In this document: positions 10,734 to 25,066 of the stretch, one piece after another
Layout of the letters: every line of letters starts with the position of its first letter
Numbering within the stretch: the first letter of the stretch is position 1
Source: Amphibalanus amphitrite
Taxonomy: Eukaryota; Arthropoda; Thecostraca; Balanomorpha; Balanidae
Assembly: GCF_019059575.1 (NCBI RefSeq)
Contig: NW_024881789.1
Coordinates: 372,001 to 436,000, forward strand
Reading direction: 5' to 3'
DNA length: 64,000 nt
The notes under the pieces: generated by a model
The model's input: the letters and a program-made list of their open reading frames with translations, nothing else
The model's database searches: none
Told to the model about the DNA's origin: nothing
Made by a program: the position numbers and the translations under genes

Positions 10734-13700
10734 GCCGGTTGGTCGAGCGGTCAGGGAGAGCGAGAGGGCTGTCGGTCGGCAGTGGACGGCTCGGCTGACC
10801 GCCAGTCAAGGTTACCAATGTTACCGCTCTCTGGCAGGGGAAAGGTGAGGGGGAGAAAGGGCCCCAAAACAAGTCTCGCCAGTAGTGACAGCATTAGCAT
10901 CAGTGGCGGCGACGACAGGATAGGTCCTTGGTCCTATCGGCCGAATCGTATCATCCGAACGAGACCGTCCTCTCGGCACAAATAGTCGTCAGATCGACGA
11001 TGGCCCAACTGCGCAGCGCCAGTTCGGGGAACGGCGACAAAACAGAGCCAATGACGAGCTGAGAGGAGAGAGGAGAGAGGAGAGAGATAAGGGAGCGGTC
11101 GGTGGTCAGCGGCTGTGGCGAGTGACCGACTATCACCGCCAATACGGCGCCAGATATAGGATAACGGCAAATCTATCAGGCTCGATTCAAGGAACAAAGG
11201 GAGAGGGCGAGGAAAGAGAGGAGAGAGAGGGAGGGAGAGGGGCCGGCAGCGACGTGGCACATATGAACGGTTGCCGGGAACTGTTGAAGACAAGACTAAC
11301 TCTCGACCTGACCGACCAATGTCCTCAGTCTAGTCCGTGCCCTCGGGAGCAGCAATGTCGGTGACATTCTCCTCACAATCAGCTATCGCTCACCCGGTCC
11401 TTCCCCGCACCGCCGCCCGTAGTACTCTCCGTTCCCGCCCAGCTGCCCACCGCGACCTTGGGACCTTTAAACTGGCCCCCGCCGGCCATGTGCCGCGTCA
11501 CCGCACATCGGCTCATTCCGCGAGCGCCCATGACCGTTCGATTCCGGCCAGTGCGGCTTCTGAGAGATCTCTCAGGTCGGCTGATGACGTGTCTCTTTCC
11601 GGGATTCTCCCGATGACGGGTTTTGTCCCTGGCCTGTGGCACGGGCGGTCGTCAGGCCACGCGCTGTGTAGTAGCGTGCGTGGAATCGGTATCGAGCGGC
11701 TGACTAACGCCCCGCCCCGCCCGGCGCGGTGTCCCGCCCCCTGAGTCAGCCGGCCGGCGCCCCACGGCGGAGCTCGCAGCGGTGACACGCAGTTCGACAC
11801 GTGGCCGCTCACAGGTGGTGGAGAGCGCCGCGCGGTGAGGCGTCAGCGGGCCGGATGACGCCGCGAACACAGGGTCTGACTCAGTCGGCACCCCGCCGCC
11901 AGGATGGGTTAGCGCGGCCCTCACCGGCACTGTGTGAGCCACATACCGACCGGGCGCGTCCGGTGCCACATTCCGGTGATCTGGTCCTGCTGGTATGTGG
12001 CGCCGGCCCGGGACGAACCACAAGGGACAAAACCAGGCGGGGATGAAAGCAACCAGGACCGGAACGGAATGCGAGTCAATAGGTGTAGGGTCGGTCACCC
12101 GGCTTTGGTGGTACCCCTCAGACCTTGACAGGACATGGCTGCCCTCTGCACAGTCTGCAGGGCAGACTCACATTGGTCGGTAGCCCACCATCACCTGCAC
12201 ACCACACAAAGGACGACCGTGACCTTTGTCCTCGGCGGGTCGTCGTCCCCGGCAGGGGAGGCGCCGCCCGAGCTGCCGACTGCGGTGCACACACGGCGCT
12301 CTATCAGCCGCCGGTGGACGGCCTTCACCGGTCGGCGGAGAGTTCAGGTGACACTATTCCCAGCTCAGTCCGCCACCCAGGGCCGGCCGCGTCTGTCTCA
12401 CATAAATCGGCCGGCGGTTTTTAGACCACCCGCCGCCAGCGCTGCGCTGCGGTCTCCCCACGGTAGACGCTTAAAACGTCATATAATGGAACATATAACA
12501 GGTACGATGGTGGGGAAACCACCGGTAGCACACGGCCTAATGAGAGGGAGTGAGTCGGGGCACGGGTGACGGGGTGAGAAAGGAACACTGCATGATCTCG
12601 GCCTCAACATAAACAGAGCACCAGCAGAGGACTGAGGCCCAGCTCTCGGCACCGGCGGAGGGCTGACGGGCCCGCGTCACACCGTTTCGTCATGTCGCGT
12701 TACGTATTGACACGTCACCGCCGCTGCAGGGAACTGAGGACAGGCCTACCCAGCAGCATACTGCGACACTGTGGAGGGCTCCCACCTGACGAGCGAGCCA
12801 CCTGCATAGTGCAGAGTGCACAATGCACAGCCGACCACAGGAATGACACAAAGGAGCGCCAGGGTTCACTGGAGCATGGGAGCCATTACACCCATTAGTC
12901 CATTAGAGCCATTAGTGGTAGTGTGGTATGGAACAGTCGCCGGTGACAGTTCGCCGGTGGTGGTGTCTGAGAGATGATGGAAATCACCAGCACCGAGTGA
13001 TGGATACTCTGAGCCAGTGTTCACATTAATACCTACGACGAAACATATACGCGGAGAATATGACGAAACATCAAAACTTCGTCATCCAGTGGCTGATTTT
13101 CCACAAACTACGCATTGCTCTCAACGTGCGCGGTAATCAACTTCTAGCCAACCCACATCTAACCAAACTAACCCAAACCGCTTGAGGCATGGCACGGACT
13201 TCCTCGAGCACGACCTACCCCGCTGCACAAGAGACCCCGAATCAGCAGAGCAGTCATGCCTACCAGGCAGCCACGTGACGGTACTTCCGTAAACATCGAC
13301 GTCAGGTACGGGGCAGGTGCGTCACGGGCAACGCCAAACCGCCTACCAAAACCAGCCCCAAAAGTCTGCTACGCTCTGTCTGCTGACCCTAACCTACAGT
13401 ATCCTATCGTCCCCTCGCACTCACCAACCCTTCCCACGACCCCGCTCCCACCAAATCATACCCTTCAGGCGAACCACCCGCCTCCAGCCACCACCAGCTA
13501 AGTTTCATCCGCCCCTTTTCTACACAGTCAGCGTCATTGCTCGGTGCCGTGTGTAGTACCCATTGCAGGGACCCCAGCTCCCAGGGCACGGAGCACGGTG
13601 TGAAACCGACCGCCGTTGTTACACAAGAGGCCAGCGTGCCATAGAGAGAGGAGGCTAATCTACCGACCGTAGAGATTGGGATACGGTAGGTGCGGTGCCG

Positions 13701-14040
13701 CAATACCGGTGTGAATACGTTGGTACATTATTTAAAGCTAGGATTATACATAGCTACATTATATAACGATTTCGACAAAACCAGGATCGTTACAACTGAG
13801 GGAGACGTGATTATGATAATATACAGGAAGCCGGGGATGAAAGAGAGTGATGATAGGGGAAGGCAATTCAGCCGTACTGGCTGCACCTGCGCCGGTGACA
13901 TTTATGGTCCTGTCATCGTGTCAGGTTCGCCGTCCGCGCGCCACTCTCACGTGGATCGAGCGTGGTGCACGCTGAATGGTGACGGAACCAAAACAAACCG
14001 TTAGCGCGGGACCCCGGCGAGACTGGGCGCGCTGGGTGGT

Positions 14041-14245
14041 AGTACGGGCGGGGCGGGGCGGGGCGGGGCGGTACTACGGACGAGGGGGGAGGGTAATATA
14101 CGGACGGGGCGGGGTAGTACTAAGTACGTACCGGGGGGGGGGGGGGGGGGGCGGTACAACGGACCGAGGGGCGGGGGCGGTGGGCGGTACTAGGCACCGA
14201 GCCGGGGGCGGTGGGCGGCACCGGAGTACCAGAAGCCGGGTGGGC
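14041..14245. repeat. G-rich degenerate tandem repeat
   Basis: A 200-bp stretch of repeated GGGGC and GGTACTAC units, with an 18-base G run near 14131-14149. It lies 0.5 kb past the donor of the exon ending at 14804. Several G-runs in sequence give G-quadruplex potential on the plus strand. Confidence 0.7.
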
Positions 14246-14803
14246 GGCACCGCGGGTCGAACAACACTGGCGGTGCTGTATGCTAAGCTCCCGCATCGAC
14301 CAGTGCTAGAGTCCTAGCCTATGGTGGACAGCGGACACTGAATAGTAATCAAGAGGCCACGGCCGGAACCCAAACACGACACTGATAACAATCAGACCAC
14401 CACGTGGTATCGACCAACCATAACAAAACGTAAGGGAGAATGGAGGGAGGTGGATCAAATCACAGGAAAAAACTCTAATGCTTCAACACAATACACTTGG
14501 GACAACGTGACTGAACAGTGAACGTTCTGTAACGTAGGAGACGTGCCAAAACGTGTCGCTATTGGTTACCAGCACATCGCCAAACCAAAACAACACATCA
14601 TTTGACAAACGTCGGGGGCCAAACAATGGCCCCCGTGGGGAGGGTGCTGACCGAAACCAAAACAATCGGTGACGACAGGAGGCGAGGGGGGAGGCTAGTG
14701 CTGAGGAGCTTAACATTACCAGTGCTCAAGCCGCCCCCTTCTACCCCTGAGCTCCCCAGCCTCTGATCCCATCCCGAACCACCCGAAACCATCGAGTACT
14801 CAC

Positions 14804-14970
14804 CGTGGTGGGTGTGTGGGCCAGCCGCTTGCCTCCACGGGGCGCCGTCTGGGCAGGCGTCACCGTTTTGGCCGGGCTGGCACTGGAGGTGGCCGGGGTA
14901 GCCGCCGGGCTGGCCACCGGGGGCTTCAGCAGCGCGCCGACATTGGGCACGTGCGCCACCCGGCGCCGCT
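14804..14970 (-). CDS. REXO1: REXO1 exon: second and third (R/K)R(V/L)AH motifs
   Basis: The exon starts in phase 1 after GTTGACAG and ends ACG/GTGAGT in phase 0. It encodes RRRVAHVPNVGALLKPP, an Ala/Ser/Pro/Thr linker and GKRLAHTPTT. The VAHVPNV segment is the best-conserved element of the REXO1 EloA-BP1 region. The acceptor tract is weak, but its phase exactly fits the exon 22.8 kb away and restores the basic residue before RRR. Confidence 0.86.
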
Positions 14971-17900
14971 CTGTCAACGAGTTCACCATTACTAGAGGCT
15001 CACACAGCATCGTCAGTCAGTCGCCGCGACACACACACTCAGAGTTCGCCGCCGCTCCGCTAGTCCGCCGCCGCTCCGCTAGTCCTTCGCCGCGAGTCAG
15101 TCACTGCACCTGTCCGAACCTGTCTCATTCGCCGCGCCAATCAGTTCACCTTAGTCTGTCCACGCTACACACGCGTCAGTTCACCACTCGAGTTCGCAGC
15201 TCGAGTCCACAGCTCGAGTCTGCAAGATCAGCGCCAGCCGTCACTAGCTATCCCGCCGTCTCCTCCAAGCTCACTGAATGAGCGACGAGCCGCGTACGAG
15301 GGCCAGTCGGCGCCGCCGCGAGTCACCGCCAGGAGCGCTGGCGTCGCCACGCGCCGGCCGTCCCACAAAGACTGGGATTCGGTGGATGGTCGAGTGTGGG
15401 CCGTGCTGGCGCGCTCGGCTGACCTTGTGCCGTGACGCGCCGGGCCGGCCCGGAGTTAGCGCTAAAAACCGGGTCCCGAGCAGTACCAGAAGGAGGTGGG
15501 GTCTTTGTGTGACGCACGCGGCGCCGAAAAGCGGGCCACTGAACCCAGCGGAGCTCGCAGGAACGGGCCGGCAGCGCCACCTCGGGACATGGGCAATGGT
15601 CAACGTCCGGCGTCGGCACCATGAGCAATGGATAGTCGGAAATGGTCACTGGTCAGCAGCCCGCACGGCACTTGGTCATTCATCAACAATGCCAGGCAAA
15701 TTATATCACCGACAAACAAGGCAGGCAGCAGCCGAAACAGAACACACACAATGCAGCGTGAGTGACGGCACAAAACACCGGGCACAATGGCCGTCACGGA
15801 AACCGTGCCAATGGAAGACGGGGCCGCACCGGAACAGGAAAGGACTCGGCTTTCTCCAGGTCAACGCGCCTAGGATGCAGGCCAAACGAACTGGGAATCA
15901 GGGTCCAGAGCTCAGGTTCAGGACGAGCCAGAAAAGAGAAGGGATGAAGGGTTGATGCTGTGCCAGCCGCCAGTCTCCCTGACGTCTCTCCGCGGGCCAG
16001 CGCGGCTGTGAGATGCGATATAATCAGATGGCCAGTTCGCCGCTCCGACTGCCCTATCAGCGGTACAATCTCACTCTCTAGTCGTGTATATAATCACGGG
16101 GCACGTCCGTAACGCCGGCGCCGCTTCCGTGTTGAAAGTTCAGCCCAGGTGACTGCCGGCCGCTCAATGTTCGTTACAGCGGCTGGGTACCGGCTGCTAA
16201 ATACGCCACAGAGGAGAGCTCAGAAACTCAGAGATTTTACCGCTTTTTACAACTAACACTGGAAGGACTTTTAAAATGATTCTATAATGCTCACCGTCAA
16301 CAATGATATCTGCTTCATTTTCACGCTGCACTAACTGTCACAACTGAAGATACCACACTTCAACCGGTGCGTCATATCACGTAAAACAGCAAGACGCAGC
16401 ATTGCCCTCGAAAGATCCAACATCAATACGCAGTAGCTTGACAAAGATAATGTGATATAGCGTTACACTGCGTGTTGTCGATTAGATGACGCATAACGAA
16501 TAATACGTAGCGATAAGAAGTAAAAACGGTAGCGACGGTGTTGCACAAACAACTGTTACCGTAGGCCCTTAGAATCGGGCTGGTAGAGCGGACCCATGCT
16601 CTGTGCTGAGAAAACACGACTGCTAGCAAAAGGCTGCCAGAGTCCCATTCCCCAGTTCCCATGATTTAATTTCTTTGTTACGATGCAGCGTTAGCGTTCT
16701 CCACCACGACTTCCAGCGACGTGAGAATCGAGAGAAAGTCGTGCTCTGGCAGTAACAGTCGCGCAGTTGTATAAAACAAAGCACCTCCCAAAAATCCAAT
16801 ACCGTGCTTTCCAAACAGTGAAAATATCACCAGGCCGTCACCATGCTGGCAAAACTGGAACTCTCTCCCGATGAGTTTTACCAAGACAAAGGTGCCGCCC
16901 GTTACACACAGTAGCGTAGCGAACTACATAGAAACGCCGGCGCCCGCAGCTTGGACGGCCACTGACCTGCACCGCTCGCCGAATCAGCACGCAGTTTTCA
17001 GCGCAATGTTCTTAGCAAAATCAAGGTCGTGTTTGTGTTGGCTTCGGTGCCCCAAGGTGAGTCCAGAGTGCACAAATGGTCGGTGCGTCTGTGATAGAGA
17101 TTCCGCCGCCGACCACCTCGGCCCCATTCGCCGGGACCAGATAACAAGTGGATAGCTGGTGGCCATTGTGCGCCGCGCACATCTGACTCGACCGCACGGA
17201 GAGGTGGAAAACAAACCTTTGAACAGCCGCCACGCGTCGTGGTCAGCCGAACAGCACGCCGAGAAACGGTAAGCTTTTTACATACAGCTAACGGGTATGC
17301 ACCGGACTTGTGGGCAGTAAACGCAGGTCACGAATGATGGGAACGAGCAACAGAGATGATAAAGATTAGAATAATGAGAACGAGCGGAACAATACAAGGG
17401 CGGTGAGCAGCACAGTCAGGCACAAGTCTGATACCTCCCAGTAGACAAAAACTAAATCCTACATGAGCAGAGTGATTTTACGACGCAAAAACATCCACTG
17501 CGACTGCGGGCAGAGCATGCCGCACCTGCGCCGGCCGGCACGCGGGCCGACGCACCAATTCGAGCGGCACGTGTCTGAACACGTGTCGCCGAGGAACAAA
17601 ACACGCTCTGGCACGCCGCTAAAACTGCTCCTGGCCCCGGCAGAGAGCACCGTCAGCAGCCATAAAACCCGGCCCAGATGAGACCATCGTCACCCCACAC
17701 CGGGCTGATGACACGACAAGCACACCGGTGGTGTGGGATAAGGGAAACCGGATGGGTCACTCAGAGAGAGAGACGCGAAAATAGGGAGGTTGGAAAATAT
17801 CGATCACATAGAGAGCTACAACGCACAAGGCCAACCGGACTGGCTGTGCGGCAATGAGGGAGCAAACGTTTACCAAATCATCTTCAGCCAATGCGTGCGA

Positions 17901-19187
17901 CGAGAAAATAATAAGCAAAAACAAATCATTAACAGAACGGAGGCCCTCACAAAGCCGGTCCGACAATCACAGATAGCGAGCCGAGGTCGATCGATCTGTT
18001 ATCGGAGTGCGGTAATGGCTTATTTTTACAACAGATCAGCTGGAAATATCAATCACCTACGCAATTCTTACATCACATTGATCTAGACTCTACTTCGCAT
18101 CGCTTGCAAAATAGCATAGGGCAATCATCGGGTTGTCAGAGTTAATGCAGTCGAAAATAACACCGATACCAAAATCAAACAAATTGAATGTGTCTTGCCC
18201 ACCGAAACCATAGATATCCAAAAGGGAAGTTGTGAACTTCCAACAACTGGGGTGTTGAATTAGGATAAAACCTGGATGACAACATTGACATACTTTCCGT
18301 CACATTGCACGTTAAATCTTTCGGAAACCAGTCAGCTGTCAAACAAGGCCCTATATGTAAGCGGAAAACGGACCAGACGGCGACAGGCATCAGATCGAGT
18401 GACAGATTCGGCAGGACCACGGACCTTCAAACGCCGGCACTGATGCTATCTCACGACTTCAACGAGGTAAGACGGCTGATACCAGGAAGCCCTATTCAAC
18501 TCCACAGCATGCATGATGCACTCGAGGTCCAGGTACCATTGGCCGTCTCGCGGACAGTAATCCACCTCCCAAAACCAGCTCTCCGAAATAAAACACGGAA
18601 AAGTGCCGTGTCATCCGTACCGGTCGCCAATGACCTCAATCCTATGATTCCGGCGACGTTCCAGCGTGTTTCGCGGCCAGGCCAGACCTCCAGCGGCCGG
18701 TCCGAAGCGGCACTCTCTGGTGACGGAGACGGATGCATCATTGTGTTTCGCCAAACTTGGTAACTCATCGAATGCCGCCGCGTTCGTAGACTGAATTCAT
18801 AAAAGATATAAAATGATGTACAAATGCAGGATTATATTGATAGAATCTCCCGACATCAGACAGCAAGGAAAATTACTTGTTCTGCACGCATCGCAGATTA
18901 ACCCGCGGAATTTCGCATATTAGGGCGATCAAGCGGAATTCACCATATTACATAATCGTTTATGGCGTGATAGTCAAAATTTATTGACTTCAACAACAGC
19001 GTCCTTACTAGTAAAACTGTTTGAAACGTGAAAAACAGAACTCGTTCTCTATATAGCCTTCACATCAATTACCCTGCAGCGAAAAACATTTTACTTTCTA
19101 AAGTTGGTCGACTGACAGAACGCCACCAAACGTCTTACACAGTCCCCACGCCACCCTGGACATGGTGACATGTTCTTACTGCATACA

Positions 19188-19415
19188 GGGATTGTGCTGC
19201 TGTGCTGACCCTGTCCTCAGCCCAGAAGCGCTCCCACCATGCCGAAAAGCTGTGACTGCACAAAGGGGCAGTGCCTCTGTCCCTTGTCCACCCACTCTGA
19301 ACCCGCAGCGCTCCCACCGTGGCGACATGCTGTAACTGCAGACAGAGACAGTGCCTATGTCCCTGTTCTGGACCCAGCTGTGCTCCCACCATAGCGAAAA
19401 GCGACAGGCTGCGGA
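19188..19415. repeat. degenerate ~80-bp tandem repeat
   Basis: Units beginning GCGCTCCCACC recur at about 19228, 19308 and 19381, each followed by a diverged CCGAAAAGC/TGTGACTGCA segment and a CCCTGT(C/T)C segment. There are about 2.5 copies with small indels. Function unknown. Confidence 0.6.
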
Positions 19416-22400
19416 CAGGGACACTGCCGCCCGGCCGTGACTGGACCGGCCTCGTCCAACTCCCATGGCCGTGGCTCAACTCTTCCGGCGGCTAGCGACA
19501 GCCAGCAAGCCGACAGTTCACGAACGAAGGCGGGGACACGGAGACAGGGAGACAATGGACGGAGACAGGGAGACAATAGACGGAACGGGTCAAAACGGGG
19601 TGGGGAAACACGAGATGCTGGACCGCCCGAATCAGACTGGGTCAGGGAGACTGGTGGCACGGGCACAGAGAGTCACAGGTATGTAGGATCAGGGTATGTT
19701 GGCAGCCCAGGACTACACAGTGGTTGGGTGGGTGTGAGACTGGGGGAAGGGACATACAGTAGCGGGCTAGGGGGTCGGCCAGGGTTATGACAGGTAGCCA
19801 GTCATCGAGAAAGGCCGCGTGGGGTCAGGACGGGGGTTAGCGTTAGCAACAGACCGGGTCAAGGCCACGCAGCCGGAGGGGAGAGCGAGGTCGTCCCCGG
19901 GACCACTATGTCAGAGCGGCAGGCATGTCAGACTGCGACAGGACTGCCTGCACGAGCCGACGGGTCGAGGTCAAACGGCCTGCAGGGCGCAGGCACTCAG
20001 CGAGGTCACCCAACAGTCCTTCCAATATAATCGATTACCGAGTGACGAGTATCGAATACTGAGCACCGAGCATAGCAATGAACACGGAACTCAAAAACGA
20101 ACGTCTAACGACGTTGGGTTTCGTACGTAGGATGTGACTTGACCAGTTTCGGCCGGAAATGTCACCACCAGCTTTGTCATCGCGCACAGGTGTCCACTGT
20201 CCAGTCCAATGACCAAGTAACTGCACCAACAGGAACCTAACCCACTTCATGACTAACCTGCTCACCAATTCAACAAGAAATCCCCGCCGACGAATCGGCC
20301 GCCTTCCGGAGATGATTGCGGAACACTTTCGTCAGAGCCGCGACGGTCTCCGGTGGGTATCCGGGACGCCGTTTGGGCAGTCGCCGATCGGCGGAAGGTG
20401 ACTCAGCCGCCCGGGGCCGGCGTTTCGTCGGTCGGAGCTTCCGTGGAGCGGTCCCTCTCTCTGAGCGTGACCCGAGCGGTGACTCAGAGCGTCGCCAAGC
20501 GGGTGTATATACTCATGTGGGTCGGACGATCGAACGGGCGAACGCATGGTCGTGTGTGTATGGGGGAGGGGCGTGTGTGTGTATGTGTGGAACTGTTCTC
20601 GGGAGTCGGCTGTTGGATGAGGGGAACGAGAGGCAGAGATGCTACGGGGAACAGGCTGGATCGAACGGGGCCGAAGGCGCAGACGACCGAATTTGATCAG
20701 TGGCTAACAGCCTTAAGTACTAAAAACCAGCGAAGAATGGCTGTATGTGGACTGGAGGACTGAGGACACAGTAACTGGAGCGCCCCAGACATCAACGATA
20801 AAATATTCAAATGTGGAGTAGGTAAACAGGAGTGGAACCCTAGGAGAGCGGAGGGCGGTGAGAGAGGGAGGTGACACAGGTAATATGGGACTCTGAGGGT
20901 AGTAAGCAATAAATACAGTGTCACGGTGTGCATTGTGAATAGCGATCCAAGCAACGCTCGGATGCGCATTGGGCGAGTGTCCGATAGGTCAATATGCCTG
21001 TCTCTGTTTCTCCTCCTCTCATTTCATCTGGTGAAATCATCAAATCTCGTCCCACGCTCCCAGGTAATTACATTTCAAACACTGAGAGGAAATTTACGGG
21101 CGCATCGGCTACGCGGTCAGGTTACGATTGAAGCGCCGACGAAGAAGGCCTGCAACCGTGGTGTGGCGATCGAGCCGCGGTTACCGGTTGGTCACGGGCT
21201 GATGGAACTGGTTCACTGGTACTACTGTTGCGAGAGGATCGGACGCTCCAAATCCCCCACTGTCTTGCAGAGGTGAAAGGGAAAAAGGAGAAAAGAACAG
21301 CTAAGGCCGGCCAACGATTCATCCGAATTCGTTTACACATGTGCCGTTATGGTTGCTCAAGTAAACCTCGTTTGAGTTTCTCAATCAGAGCGAGAGAGAA
21401 GCGCAAATGAAATATGACAGAAGACAATGCTAATTTTCCGAGTAAGCTATCACTTTGATGACCATTTCAAGCGATATAAGTTTGTTCACAGCTTAGTAAC
21501 CTCGTTCGCTTTGTGCTGATTGATATATGAGCAAGCATGGGGGTATGCTAATCCCGAACAAAAACACTGATGAGTGCTTAACTCTACGGCCCACAACTAT
21601 CAGGGGGTCATTGCAGTTGATCAATAACAGACATTACGTGAAACGTCAGCTGATCGACTTCATCCCCAAGGGTCGCCGTGCTCGTGCACTCGGTGACCTT
21701 GACTGTGCACGTGTCATGTGCATCGGTCCATCGAAAGGCCGGCGGCGGGTCGGTCCGTTGGCCGTCGGTCAGTGGTCACTGACCGATCTGCGCCGCAGAC
21801 GGAGTCGAGCAGCGCTTCTGACCGGCATTAGTTGTGGCGTAGCTCAGATGTTGCAGAAGGTAAATAGTGGCTACTGAGACTGGAGGCTACTTAGCGGCAT
21901 AACATCAAAGCCTACTAGTTTTTAACTAGTTCACTTTATTGCTCTGCAGCATCAGCCGTAACAAGATACGATGAACGCATTAACAAACATCGCTTATAAA
22001 AAAAAAAAAATTGAGCCAGATTCCTTGCGATAGCTGGAAGTATGTAAGATACTGTACAGAAATTACTTGAAAGAAAACTGAGACTATCCAGGCGCAGATT
22101 AAAGCAGTTTTTTTTTTAGCAAAACATACTCCGGTTACGCAACTCGTATTTTTAGGCAAAGGGCAAGTCTCAGATAGTCAAAAGTTGTTGAACGGGGCGA
22201 ACAATGTCAACAAACGACAGATACGGCACAAACTTTTCCACACTCGAGTTTGAACTACTTGTGTTTTGGTAATCGAAACAGCTGGTAATAACGAACTTCC
22301 CTAGGACAATAACACACCGTTAGCACAGGAAAGGGCAAGAAACAAACGTCGATATACCACTGGGGGTTACAAACTGTTACAGCTGCTCTGAACCACTGGA

Positions 22401-24423
22401 AATGATGCTGCCAATTTCGTTGACCATAAATGTTACGTCAATTTAATTGCTAGGTAAAATCGTTTATGCAATTAAATAGTTACTTGTACCCGCGCCCCCC
22501 CCCCCCGCAACTAAGAAACACGGTCGCAGACCGATGCGCAGTGCCCCGTACCCCTCTGACCCGGCCGGGTCCCATCACGGCAGCAGTCCGTCTCGATCAC
22601 GGTCCCGAGGGGCGCACCAGTCAAGGTCACCGCTCCAGGGCGGAGGGGGTCGGTGGGGTGAACTTGGCCCGGGCCCAGTACGACCAGGCACGGTGGCGTC
22701 TTTGTCCGTCCCTGGGTGCATCGTGTGGCTGGTCTGGGCTGCACAGAGGCGAGAGAGGTGTTCGAAAGAGGTGGACCCTGTGGCTGAGATATGGCTTATA
22801 ATGAGGTTACTGACTGAGTCAGAGGAGAGTGAGGGCAAGGCATAGAGATGTCGTCTTATTTACACTCAAACTCTCTGCCTGGATCAAGATTTGGCACCAA
22901 CTTCTGAACCGTGCGGGGTTTTAAGGCCTCCCACTTGGGTTTGTTACGGTTAAAGGTCAAAGTACAACGCTGACCGCAGTAACCCTGCCCCGAATCGCCT
23001 CTGTTCTGGCACCAAACGGGCTGGGAGCGGCGCACCAAATCTCGCTCTGCAGCGTGTTAAGGGCTCCGCTCCGCCACAACACGGCGCAGAGCACCCCCTA
23101 ACCCTGGAACCACCACGGTCAGCCCGGCACGAGCGGGGTCAACGCCCTGCACGACGGTCAGCGCCGGAGCCCGGTTCACCGAGCCCAATCCCACAGAGTA
23201 CCGAGAACAGGGCAGCATCGGCTCTGAGTGGCCCGCCGAGATCGGCTCGTCGTAAACCAGCAATAAACACGGACATTCTGCATGCTCCAAACATTCATGC
23301 GCTCATGTCGTGATCGAGAATCGGTTAACTGTGGCGAACACTAAGCTGATACACGTTATGATTGCAAGAAAAACGAATAACAAAGATAGCAAAAGAACGG
23401 ACCGCTTAGTCTAGGATTGGGGTCAGGTGTGCCAGCTCCAGATGGCGGTCAGTCCGGAGGTAACCTAAACACATACAGCTATGACACGCGGGGTGTCACT
23501 AAATAGATGCAACAACGAATATGTCAACAATGTCTGCGTTGCATTATCAGGACTGTTGAGCCTAAAGATACAGGCGTGTCACCATATGAATATGAAACCC
23601 CTTTGACTTGTGTCTATGTCGAAAGTGTCCCACACATTCTGCACTTGACATGGAACACTGAATGTTGCACTGCCAAAGGTGTGAAAGGAAGGCGTGATGT
23701 GTTTGCTAATTGTCGTCAACGCAAATAGCGTGTATGGCTGCGGTGTGTCGCCAGCTGATGTGGGGTGAAGTGAGGTGAAGCGAAGTGAAGTGGAATGAGG
23801 TGAGACAGGACAGACTCATTACATCGGGAGCAGCAGATTACATGTGACAACACTTAATCATGTAAACTGCACAAGGCTAATGTTACTGACCTTTATACCG
23901 CTGTTAAATATTGTGAACTAAAGGAACAGCATGCAACTTTGTAATCAGCAGAACATGCAGGTGGGGTGATTTCATATCATACCCTGCAGTGACGTAGGTG
24001 CTTAACCCGGTAGACCTGGTTATATGACGCAACCTAATGGTGCGAACTGCGGTTGCCTCGTAATACTGTAGTAACGACCAGCAAAAGGCCTCATGAATTT
24101 AACGGGGCATCCACTCACCTGTTGAAATTCAGCAGATGTTTTAGGTTTTATTCGAAAAGCAACTTTAAAATGTGCTCGTTACTGTAAGCAACAGTAAATT
24201 AACTGTCCTACTTCAATGCGTGGCTGTGAAATACCAGCGGAAGAACTTGAGATTTCGGTGAAGGGTCGAGCTAGAGTAGCCTGCGGTGGTAAAGGGCTTT
24301 GACTGCATTTTTAAGTTGAATTAGGGAAATGAGTTCGGTGGAGTTGACACAAGCTCAGCCGCCGTGTCACTGGGTGTAGCTGTCGGTAGGAGAGTAAAGC
24401 CCTACGGTGGTCCGTGACACTCC

Positions 24424-24452
24424 ACAGTGGAGTGGAGTGGAGTGGAGTGGAG
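24424..24452. repeat. (GGAGT)n microsatellite
   Basis: About five to six copies of the pentamer GGAGT. Confidence 0.85.
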
Positions 24453-25066
24453 TGCCTGCTCACAGTCCACGAGTCCGTACCTGATAGTGACTCGGCTATC
24501 AGCGCGGGGCAACAGCAGCCGTACGCAGGCCGGCCACAATGTCTCACCAGTACGGCCCTTTAAACTCGGCTACCAGGCCTCCCGATAGGCGGAAAGCCCT
24601 ATCCTATCTGTCAAGTGTCACATGGCAACGCATCTCGCGAGTCTGACCGATTATGTATTCCAAAACAGTTACTCAGAAGCAGCACATTTCAAGAACGCTG
24701 ATTCGAAAAAAGAAATCATTGCATGTTAAGCATATCCCGCGCCCCGTAGGGCTACCGGCGGACCCTACCACCCGTAGGGGGGGGGCCGTTTCGCCCCCCC
24801 CCTAAGATCTCGGAAAGTTACCGGCCGATTTTCAAAATTCAAACGGCGTTCGATAGCCCCACCCGGGAACTACCTTGTGACCAAATTTCATTGACCTAGG
24901 TCAAACCGATGACGTCACAGGTCAGGTCAAAGGTCAGATTTTCACCGTTCACAGGCAATTCAAGAAATGTGCTGTGAAAGCGAGTAAATTGGTAATTTAT
25001 TGAAAACCATCGATGGTACATTGTTCGTCAAACACATACTTTGCTATCTGAGGTCACTGATACCAG

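Larger units (their letters stand above)
4354..14803 (-). other. large GC-rich REXO1 intron
   Basis: About 10.4 kb of GC-rich sequence with frequent CpG, long G runs (7095-7109 and 7981-7990), a GGCTCC-type tract (5225-5262), a CRE cluster near 10663-10711 and a G-rich repeat at 14041-14245. Many open frames exist on both strands, as expected in GC-rich DNA. None has splice sites or motifs I can support, and no transposon was recognised. Confidence 0.6.
14971..24731 (-). other. left part of the 22.8-kb REXO1 intron
   Basis: Mostly GC-rich sequence turning AT-rich from about 21.4 kb. It holds a tandem repeat at 19188-19415, (GGAGT)n at 24424-24452, a degenerate GGTGAAGT tract near 23760-23810, a poly-A run at 22000 and poly-C at 22497-22507. 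Two same-frame minus open stretches at 23290-22856 are discussed as a finding. No further exon is needed here because the flanking phases match. Confidence 0.6.

Noticed and set aside
14041-14245. CpG-island promoter
   Set aside because: The stretch is a GGGGC/GGTACTAC tandem repeat and not diverse CpG-rich promoter sequence.
16678-16884. hydrophobic 68-codon minus open frame (FGKHGIGFLGGALFYTT)
   Set aside because: No ATG at its start, no clean splice sites, and no family recognised; probably chance.
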